Assembly: GCA_903915615.1 (NCBI GenBank) | Contig: CAIWTR010000287.1 | Coordinates: 1 to 6,505, forward strand | Source: an uncultured Armatimonadota bacterium | GTDB lineage: Bacteria > Armatimonadota > Armatimonadia > Armatimonadales > Armatimonadaceae | Direction: 5' to 3' | Length of the DNA: 6,505 bases | Shown here: piece by piece, positions 1 to 5,228 of the stretch | How the letters are laid out: each line of letters begins with the position of its first letter | Numbering within the stretch: the first letter of the stretch is position 1 | Program-made: the position numbers and the translations under genes | The notes under the pieces: model-generated | What the model saw: the letters and a program-made list of their open reading frames with translations, nothing else | What the model was told of the DNA's origin: nothing | The model's database searches: none

Positions 1-1590
1 AGCACAGAAGTCTCATCGACATTCTCCCTTGGTTCTGCAAGCACTGGAATCGGAAACCGAACCGGTCTTGGCGCAAAATACAATGGCACTGGCTTTGGAT
101 ACGGCGGAGTTTTGGACACATTAGCTGGTGGTGCAAGTCAGTCGGACCTTGGTCTTGACGTTACGCAGCGTGACAACTCGGAGCTGTTCATCACCCAGAT
201 TCGAAAGCAGCAACGAGGCGGTGGCTCTGCTACATTTACGGTAGGTGTGTCGAAGCAGACCCAAAGCACGACAAACAGCAATGTGCCTGTCCTTCAGGGT
301 AGCTTGCCTGCTGAGTCATCCGTAGAGTTCCTTCCAAGCGTCTATCAAAACTATCGCTCAACGGGCGTTCAAGCAGACTTTGTTGGCCCAGTTGGTAGCC
401 GCACAACCCGCTATGGCATCGCGTTGCAGTCGATGGGCGGTGGTGAATCGATGTACCTGAATCCACAGAGTGCAGCGGCGATCACGGCTCTCGGAAGCAT
501 GGGTGGGCAGCTTGCGAATCGCTTTGGACCAGATTCGAACGGACGTGTTCCGGTTATTTACGCGAACCGCAAATCCGATTATGCTGCTGCTTATTATCAG
601 GTTGGCAAAACCACTGGGTCGCTGCGTTGGAATGCTGGTTTGCGTGGAGAGTCCTTTGACCAGACCAACTTCTTTGCCCGTGAAACGCCAAACTTTGACC
701 CGAATAGCCCAGATAGCTTTGGCAATCCGATTCAGCGCGGAGCGCGGACAAGTGCAAAGGTTTCGCCTCGGTTTAATGCGCTCTACATCCTGCCAAAGGA
801 TGGTACTTTCAAGCTACTTGGCCTAAGGCTTTTCGGCTACGGACTTTCCCAGCCCGGAGCATTACGGTTCTCCTACAACCAACTCTTTACTCCGGCGCTT
901 GGTCAGGGAGCCATGGGGATTGGCCAGACCAGTCTTGATCCATTGGCGTATCCAACCAAGCCTCAGACAACGGATCAGTTTGACTTTAGTATCGAACGGC
1001 AGTTTGGTTCCCAGACCCTCAAGCTTGGCTCTTATATGAAGGTCAACAATGATGCCGTTGGTTATCGCCAGATTGTTCCTGGATCACAGGCAGTCGGGTT
1101 TACAACGACATCGCTTGGTAAGGTCCGTGCGGATGGTGTTGAGCTGACCTACACATTGAATCCACGCAATGAAGTCAATCCTGGAAATGTCTCTGCACTT
1201 TCCGGAACAACTGGGTTCGTAACCGTGTCAAACCAGAAGGTTAGCATTGATAACGCAACTACAGGCTCTTTTTCGCCTGAGTTCGATCAACGCACATCCG
1301 TTGTCGCTGGGTTTTCACAGGGACTTGGAGGCGGTACCCGCCTTGGACTTTCGTATGCTTACGGCAGCGGATTGACAGCATCTCAGTTCCAGGGTGGGAA
1401 TCGTGCATCGTTGAACGAAGCGAATGCCCGCCTGCAATTTGGGCACAAGCTGTTTGGTGTGGTGTCCATCGATGCATCTGTTGAGAACCTGTTCAACGCA
1501 AACTCATTGGTGAGTTACGGAAGCTCTTTTGCCGGAACCCGGTTCCAGCAAGGTCGCCGTGCACTGCTGACACTGTCCGCCAAGTATTAA
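1..1590 (+). CDS. TonB-dependent outer-membrane receptor, C-terminal part (5' end outside window)
   Basis: The frame is open from the first base to the TAA at 1588-1590 (529 codons visible). The gene therefore starts upstream; the TTG at 112 is an internal codon, not a credible start. The protein is rich in Gly, Ser, Thr, Asn and aromatic residues in alternating strand-like patterns, as in an outer-membrane beta-barrel. Barrel hallmarks of OAR-like TonB-dependent receptors appear in order: SPRFNALY, ALRFSYNQLF, PQTTDQFDFSIERQFG, RADGVELTY, FDQRTSVVAGFS, and a C-terminal block with SVENLFNA, GTRFQQGRR and a terminal aromatic LSAKY, the usual barrel-assembly signal. By family, such proteins import a scarce ligand across the outer membrane using TonB energy. 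The plug domain and TonB box would lie upstream and cannot be seen, and the substrate cannot be inferred. Family call is firm; subfamily is less sure. It lies 68 bases before exbB in the same direction. Confidence 0.9.
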   Translation, partial: STEVSSTFSLGSASTGIGNRTGLGAKYNGTGFGYGGVLDTLAGGASQSDLGLDVTQRDNSELFITQIRKQQRGGGSATFTVGVSKQTQSTTNSNVPVLQGSLPAESSVEFLPSVYQNYRSTGVQADFVGPVGSRTTRYGIALQSMGGGESMYLNPQSAAAITALGSMGGQLANRFGPDSNGRVPVIYANRKSDYAAAYYQVGKTTGSLRWNAGLRGESFDQTNFFARETPNFDPNSPDSFGNPIQRGARTSAKVSPRFNALYILPKDGTFKLLGLRLFGYGLSQPGALRFSYNQLFTPALGQGAMGIGQTSLDPLAYPTKPQTTDQFDFSIERQFGSQTLKLGSYMKVNNDAVGYRQIVPGSQAVGFTTTSLGKVRADGVELTYTLNPRNEVNPGNVSALSGTTGFVTVSNQKVSIDNATTGSFSPEFDQRTSVVAGFSQGLGGGTRLGLSYAYGSGLTASQFQGGNRASLNEANARLQFGHKLFGVVSIDASVENLFNANSLVSYGSSFAGTRFQQGRRALLTLSAKY

Positions 1591-1598
1591 GGTTTTTG

Positions 1599-1637
1599 GA
1601 ATCCTGCCCGGAACGTTGATTTGTCCGAGCAGGGTTC
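1599..1637 (+). promoter_or_regulatory. Intercistronic hairpin between receptor gene and exbB
   Basis: Positions 1599-1612 (GAATCCTGCCCGGA) pair with 1624-1637 (TCCGAGCAGGGTTC). This gives a 14-position stem with one G-U pair and one C/A mismatch, around an 11-base loop. No continuous T-run follows (next bases TTCCATTGGG), so it is not a canonical intrinsic terminator. It starts 8 bases after the receptor stop codon and ends just before the exbB ribosome binding site. An mRNA-stabilising or processing structure, or a leaky terminator setting receptor versus motor levels, would all fit. The pairing is seen directly; the role is inferred. Confidence 0.6.
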
Positions 1638-1658
1638 TTCCATTGGGAAGGGTTTTAT

Positions 1659-2291
1659 ATGAACAATCCGCTGGTTAAATTTCTAGTCGAAGAGTGGTTT
1701 ATCGCGATCGTGTTAATTGCGATGTCCGTAGCGACAGTAACCGTGGTCTTTGAACGCCTTGGTGCTTATAAGAAGTACGGTGAGATATCCACGAATCTTC
1801 TGGCGGATGTCTTGGATCTCCTCAAGGCTGGTCGGGACAATGAGGCGACCCGTGCGGTAAACGATGCGGATGGCCCTGTTGCAGCCGTCGCCCGTGTTGT
1901 GTTGGCAAATGCGCGCCGTAGTGTTGGTGAAGTTGAGCGTTTGGTTCAGGAAGCCGCTGAAGACTACTTTATGCAGCTTGAGAAAAACCTCGCGATTCTC
2001 GACACCATCACGACACTCTCACCACTCTGGGGCCTCTTCGGCACGATCGTCGGCATGATTCAGGTCTTCTTGAAGTATGCGGTTGCGAACGACGACAAGT
2101 CCAAGCAAGCGATTCTTCCAAGTGTCGGTACCGCTTTGTACGCGACGGCTGGTGGTATTTTGATTGCCCTCGTGTGCTTCATTGCATACAACTACTTTGT
2201 CTCACGTCGTAGCCGGATTATTGCTGAGACAGAGCAGGCTGCAAACAAGCTGATCAATGTTCTTGAGGCCCGCGGCACTTTTGCCCGCTGA
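1659..2291 (+). CDS. exbB: ExbB/TolQ/MotA-family proton channel subunit
   Basis: A 210-residue inner-membrane protein of the MotA/TolQ/ExbB family, the pentameric stator that conducts protons with ExbD and energises TonB. Three membrane segments are visible: about residues 13-32, 115-137 (SPLWGLFGTIVGMIQVF) and 157-180 (GTALYATAGGILIALVCFIAYNYF). A cytoplasmic helical domain lies between segments 1 and 2. The GLxGTxxGMI signature and the TALxATAxG segment match the family core, with channel-lining threonines at T129 and T163. The position matching E. coli ExbB Glu176 is Thr158 here, and the usual AIP after the third-segment glycines is ALV. The ATG is preceded by GGGAAGGG (1645-1652) six bases away. 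It is the first gene of a tight exbB-exbD-exbD-tonB run. The ExbB assignment, rather than TolQ, rests on the neighbouring TonB and receptor genes and the absence of Pal/TolB here. Confidence 0.93.
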   Translation: MNNPLVKFLVEEWFIAIVLIAMSVATVTVVFERLGAYKKYGEISTNLLADVLDLLKAGRDNEATRAVNDADGPVAAVARVVLANARRSVGEVERLVQEAAEDYFMQLEKNLAILDTITTLSPLWGLFGTIVGMIQVFLKYAVANDDKSKQAILPSVGTALYATAGGILIALVCFIAYNYFVSRRSRIIAETEQAANKLINVLEARGTFAR

Positions 2292-2313
2292 ATTGGACAG
2301 AGGTTAACAACCC

Positions 2314-2754
2314 ATGCGTTTCCGAGCATCCCGGGAGATTAAACACACAAAAATCGAAATCATCCCGATGATCGACACGATGTTCTTTCTCCTGGTGTTC
2401 TTTATTCTTGCATCGCTGAATATCATCGACCTCAGAGGAATCAACATTGAGCTGCCTCCGTCTGCGATGCGCAAGGCTCCTGTTCGGGATCCGCGGGATG
2501 TCAAGCTGGAAGTCAATATCGATGCTAACGGCAACAAGTATGTCAACAATGGCAAAAAGATTCCTGCCGGTGAATCGATTTCGAAGGTGCTGCTCGCTGA
2601 AATAGTCAAACAGTTTGGACGCCAGCCATCGGTGCAGGACTTAGCCGCGATGACGGTGATTGTTGCGCCGGATGAAACGACGTTTCACGAACATGTGATC
2701 AGTGCCATCGATGACTCGCGCACAGTGAAGATTGGCAAGTTTGCTGTTCGTTGA
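2314..2754 (+). CDS. exbD: ExbD/TolR-family biopolymer transport protein, copy 1
   Basis: A 146-residue single-pass protein of the ExbD/TolR family, the partner that sits in the ExbB pore and carries the proton-binding aspartate. A basic N-terminus (RFRASREIKHTK) is followed by the signature IEIIPMIDTMFFLLVFF at residues 14-30. Asp21 matches the essential membrane Asp25 of E. coli ExbD. After residue 39 comes a periplasmic domain containing VKLEVNIDANGNKYVNNGKKI, the usual short-strand and Asn-Gly pattern, and a C-terminal helix-strand (HEHVISAIDDSRTVKIGKFAVR). The start is 22 bases after exbB and has AGAGG at 2299-2303. The membrane segment is almost identical to that of the next gene, but the periplasmic domain is not, and has a longer insert near residues 100-115. 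Confidence 0.93.
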   Translation: MRFRASREIKHTKIEIIPMIDTMFFLLVFFILASLNIIDLRGINIELPPSAMRKAPVRDPRDVKLEVNIDANGNKYVNNGKKIPAGESISKVLLAEIVKQFGRQPSVQDLAAMTVIVAPDETTFHEHVISAIDDSRTVKIGKFAVR

Positions 2755-2772
2755 CAGGGATTAGGTAATTAA

Positions 2773-3222
2773 ATGGCGTTTCGTCGACGACGGGAAATCA
2801 AGAAGACAAAAATCGAAATCATTCCGATGATTGACACGATGTTTTTTCTTCTTGTCTTCTTTATCCTGGCTTCGCTTAATGTGATTGACATGAAGGGAAG
2901 TCGTGTTGACCTTCCGGATAGCGTCAATCAGGATTCACAGGCACGGGCCAAGGTTACGATCACGATCACCAAGGAACAGAAAGTCTCTGTCAATCAGGGC
3001 AAGGTAATCGGCAAGGGGGGGTCTCTTGCGTCCGAGCTCCTTTCCGCGCTGACATCCGACTCGGCATCTGGGGCGATTACGGTCCGCCCAGAGGATGCCA
3101 TCGTCGTTATAAACGCTGACAGCAAAGCACCCTATTCCATTATTCGGAAAGTTGTAGATGAGGCACGGCAGGTTCGCTTCCGTAAGTTCTCGATTGCGAC
3201 GGATCCAAAGCTCGGATTTTGA
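2773..3222 (+). CDS. exbD: ExbD/TolR-family biopolymer transport protein, copy 2
   Basis: A 149-residue second ExbD, separated from the first by 18 bases. An Arg/Lys-rich cytoplasmic tail (FRRRREIKKTK) leads into the same IEIIPMIDTMFFLLVFF segment with Asp21. Residues 7-39 match copy 1 at 31 of 33 positions. The periplasmic part reads like a standard ExbD domain: VTITITKEQKVSVNQGKVI, then a helix, then AIVVINADSKAPYSIIRKVVDEARQVRFRKFSIAT, matching the family pattern of strand, Ala-Asp, and a helix starting Tyr-x-x-Ile. A short extra tail (DPKLGF) ends the protein. The ATG has AGG at 2763-2765 seven bases away, inside an AGGTAA also found before tonB. By family, ExbD works as a dimer inside the ExbB ring, so the two copies could pair with each other; that is inference. 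Confidence 0.93.
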   Translation: MAFRRRREIKKTKIEIIPMIDTMFFLLVFFILASLNVIDMKGSRVDLPDSVNQDSQARAKVTITITKEQKVSVNQGKVIGKGGSLASELLSALTSDSASGAITVRPEDAIVVINADSKAPYSIIRKVVDEARQVRFRKFSIATDPKLGF

Positions 3223-3239
3223 ACGGAGATAGGTAAGTC

Positions 3240-4994
3240 ATGGGCATTTTCAATACACGGGAAATCCGCGCCGCTGGCGCAATCGATCATCTTATCCGTC
3301 TCCCAGAGGATGATGTCGCATCACGCCTGAAGTCGGCGATTATTGTTGCGATTGTTGCGAATGTTGCTGTGTTTTCGATTGCTTTCTTTGCATCCATTTT
3401 GCATAAATCTGATGGGCCTCCGCCTCTCCAGGTTGAGTTTTTGGAGAAGGCCTTTGATGACCTTCCCCGCATCATGAAGCTAAAGCCTGTTGTTGAGCGA
3501 CCAAAGAACATTCCCCTTATCCGTCGCAAACCGGTCCTTTGGGCAAAGCTTAAGCCAAAGCCTCTGGAGCGGACGGTTGTTGTCAACAAGCCCAAGCCAC
3601 TACCGTTGTCCAAACCTGTTGAAAAGCCGAGGCCACGCCCAAACGCGGTTGCTGAGAAGGCAAACGAAGCGCCTGCAAATCCTAATGTCACGGCACCCAA
3701 TCCTGCGGTCAGTACCCCGCGTGAGACAAATGTAACGACTAACAGCGATACAACAGCGCGTGTAAACACCAACCGTGCTATTGCCGCTGGAGCCACTCCT
3801 GAGGGACCTGGTGTTGCCGGACCTAACTTCCGCCGCAACACACCACGTACATCCGGACAGCTGGCTGCATCGGACAATCGACCGAGTGTCAGCGCAGCAA
3901 CAGAGCGTGATTTTTCTGCATTGCCAACAGCTGCCCCTACAGCCCCGATGAGCGCATCCCCAACCGCGAGCCGGTCTGGTGCCGGTGTCTCGATGGGAAC
4001 CGTTGGTACGGCCGCTAGTCGTAGATCTACGGGTGTTGGTATCAGTGGTGAATCTGTGCGGGTGGATGCGATTTCCACACCTGCGTTTATTGGCCGTAAA
4101 GGACCTGCACTAGGATCGACGGCTATCATCACGGATCGACCGACAACCCTTACGGCAGCGATGGAAGAAACCGGAACGGCAAACTCCGGACTTGCCACCA
4201 TTCAGGGTGCCAAGGGGACCATCGCAAAATCCGTCGCCATCAGCAAAACGGTTGTCTCCGGTTCTGGAACAGGTACCGCATCTGCTGGATCGGGTGGCCG
4301 CAAGCTTGCTGTCTCAGATACGGTGGACACTGCCGTTGCCGGTGCTGCATCCTCTGGCGCGTCCCGGTCTCCGCGGCTCGGAGATAGCGCCATCGCGACC
4401 GCCGTTGGGTCAAATAGGCCCGGTGCTGCAGCGGATGGTGATGGCGGTACAGGCCCGATAGGTGGAAGCGACAACATCGGATCGCTTGCGACGGCCAGCA
4501 CACGTGCATCCGGTGGTGGTTCTGGACCAGTTGGTGCGGGAAGCGGCTCTGCGCGTGTTGGTGGTGGGAGCGGTGGTGGCAATGTCCGCGCAACCGCATC
4601 TACATCCGATGCAAAGATCTCAGCCAACCCAGACAAGATGACAAGCGAAAGTGACCGCAAACCAATCGCAGTCAACACGAGTAACATCGCTAAGTCACAA
4701 GGTGCGGGTGGCTCAGCCGCGACGCGTAATGAGGATGCCAGGGCGACAATAAAACCGGATGTCGAGCTGTCGACCGATCTCAAGCGAAGACAATTCAAGG
4801 CGCGTGTCCTTGTAGAAGTCGAAGTTGCCGCATCCGGTGAGAGCACAACAACACTCATTGGCGGCTCTGGTGACAGTGAAGTTGACAAGGCTATCTTGTC
4901 GACATTGCGTCGCTGGAAGTGGGTACCAGGTTACCGGGATGGCAAAGAAGTCTCGACAAAGCAAAAGTTCGAGTACATCATTCGTATCAACTAA
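3240..4994 (+). CDS. tonB: TonB-family energy transducer with very long Gly/Ser/Ala/Thr-rich linker
   Basis: A 584-residue inner-membrane-anchored, periplasm-spanning protein predicted to pass ExbB/ExbD energy to outer-membrane receptors. Order: cytoplasmic N-terminus (1-30); one membrane helix at about 31-54 (SAIIVAIVANVAVFSIAFF); a Pro/Lys/Arg-rich stretch at about 59-135 (KPKPLE, NKPKPLP, EKPRPRPN), typical of TonB; a low-complexity linker at about 140-500 rich in Gly, Ser, Ala, Thr, with a glycine block at 425-447; and a TonB C-terminal domain at about 505-584. That domain shows ARVLVEVEVAASGES, GGSGDSEVDKAILSTLRRWKWVPG and a last strand KFEYIIRIN; RRWKWVPG parallels RRWRYEPG of E. coli TonB. 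The protein is more than twice the length of E. coli TonB (239 residues). No His is present in the membrane helix; Asn41 occupies the likely place. The start follows exbD copy 2 by 17 bases, with GGAG (3225-3228) and AGG (3231-3233) upstream. It is the last gene before the terminator. Confidence 0.9.
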   Translation: MGIFNTREIRAAGAIDHLIRLPEDDVASRLKSAIIVAIVANVAVFSIAFFASILHKSDGPPPLQVEFLEKAFDDLPRIMKLKPVVERPKNIPLIRRKPVLWAKLKPKPLERTVVVNKPKPLPLSKPVEKPRPRPNAVAEKANEAPANPNVTAPNPAVSTPRETNVTTNSDTTARVNTNRAIAAGATPEGPGVAGPNFRRNTPRTSGQLAASDNRPSVSAATERDFSALPTAAPTAPMSASPTASRSGAGVSMGTVGTAASRRSTGVGISGESVRVDAISTPAFIGRKGPALGSTAIITDRPTTLTAAMEETGTANSGLATIQGAKGTIAKSVAISKTVVSGSGTGTASAGSGGRKLAVSDTVDTAVAGAASSGASRSPRLGDSAIATAVGSNRPGAAADGDGGTGPIGGSDNIGSLATASTRASGGGSGPVGAGSGSARVGGGSGGGNVRATASTSDAKISANPDKMTSESDRKPIAVNTSNIAKSQGAGGSAATRNEDARATIKPDVELSTDLKRRQFKARVLVEVEVAASGESTTTLIGGSGDSEVDKAILSTLRRWKWVPGYRDGKEVSTKQKFEYIIRIN

Positions 4995-5026
4995 CCGCTG
5001 ATTCAAACGAAACGGCTTACAGCAAG

Positions 5027-5066
5027 GCGTGCAGACTACATCAAGAGTCTGCACGCTTTTGTTTTT
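5027..5066 (+). terminator. Rho-independent terminator after tonB
   Basis: A perfect 11-base-pair stem, GCGTGCAGACT (5027-5037) with AGTCTGCACGC (5046-5056), closes an 8-base loop. It is followed by TTTTGTTTTT (5057-5066). It starts 32 bases after the tonB stop codon and has all the parts of an intrinsic terminator for + strand transcription. It marks the end of the receptor-exbB-exbD-exbD-tonB unit and implies that the next gene has its own promoter. Confidence 0.93.
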
Positions 5067-5078
5067 CTGACAAGACTT

Positions 5079-5163
5079 ACATCCAAATGGATTTTCTCTA
5101 AACTGTTTCGGATGCATCTGGATGTCAGAGTGTGATTTTGGGATGCTTCGGCACATCCTCATG
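5079..5163. repeat. Three copies of CATNNGGATGT in alternating orientation
   Basis: The 11-base motif occurs on the - strand at 5079-5089 (CATTTGGATGT), on the + strand at 5115-5125 (CATCTGGATGT) and on the - strand at 5153-5163 (CATGAGGATGT). All nine fixed positions match in every copy, and the centres are 36 and 38 bases apart. Because the middle copy is inverted relative to both others, it can pair in RNA with either: 10 of 11 pairs with the first (25-base loop), 9 of 11 with the third (27-base loop). The array lies between the tonB terminator and the metalloprotease start. It could be an operator set for a DNA-binding regulator or a leader with two exclusive hairpins. The repeats are seen directly; function is inferred. 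Confidence 0.6.
5141..5158 (+). promoter_or_regulatory. Small UUCG-loop hairpin in the presumed leader of the metalloprotease gene
   Basis: GGATGC (5141-5146) can pair with GCA (5151-5153) and TCC (5156-5158) around a TTCG loop, leaving a two-base CA bulge on the 3' side. The C(UUCG)G closing arrangement is a very stable RNA tetraloop. No T-run follows, so it is not a terminator. It overlaps the third copy of the repeated 11-base motif, so forming it would compete with the long-range pairing of that copy. Confidence 0.35.
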
Positions 5164-5171
5164 ATTATCAT
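5161..5171. promoter_or_regulatory. Palindrome ATGATTATCAT, possible operator (Fur-like core)
   Basis: ATGAT-T-ATCAT is a perfect 5+1+5 inverted repeat 57 bases before the metalloprotease start. Read on the - strand it is ATGATAATCAT, identical to the central 11 bases of the classical Fur box, but the flanks (cggg and gagg) do not match that box. Palindromes of this size arise by chance every thousand bases or so, hence the low confidence. Iron-type control of a gene next to a TonB system would be plausible. Confidence 0.25.
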
Positions 5172-5228
5172 CCCGTGATTAAGGTAATGTGCTAACACGC
5201 TTTTAATAGACAAAGGAATTGTCCACAC

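Noticed and set aside
112..1590. Receptor frame starting at TTG 112
   Set aside because: The same frame is open back to base 1 and the upstream residues continue the barrel-like pattern, so the gene is truncated by the window rather than starting at 112.
1591..1658. Intrinsic terminator between receptor and exbB
   Set aside because: The stem is strong but no T-run follows on the + strand, so I list it as a hairpin of unknown role instead.
4512..4579. Possible G-quadruplex tracts (GGTGGTGG runs) in tonB
   Set aside because: They are explained by glycine codons in the linker and would give only two-layer quadruplexes; there is no sign of selection for the structure.
3287..4888. Two long back-to-back antisense open frames (304 and 228 codons) opposite tonB
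   Set aside because: They lie in one register antisense to the low-complexity linker, whose Gly/Ala/Ser/Thr codons rarely give stops in that register. The sense frame has a clear membrane helix, Pro/Lys region and TonB domain, and the antisense products show no recognisable motif.
5131..5210. Sigma-70-like promoter candidates before the metalloprotease gene (TTGGGA with TATCAT; TTAAGG with TTTAAT)
   Set aside because: The first pair has a 22-base spacer; the second would start transcription on top of the ribosome binding site. Neither is good enough to annotate.
4713..5228. Antisense open frame of 171 codons over the tonB end and the intergenic region
   Set aside because: It runs through the tonB C-terminal domain and the terminator hairpin, is Cys/His-rich without a pattern, and resembles no family I know.
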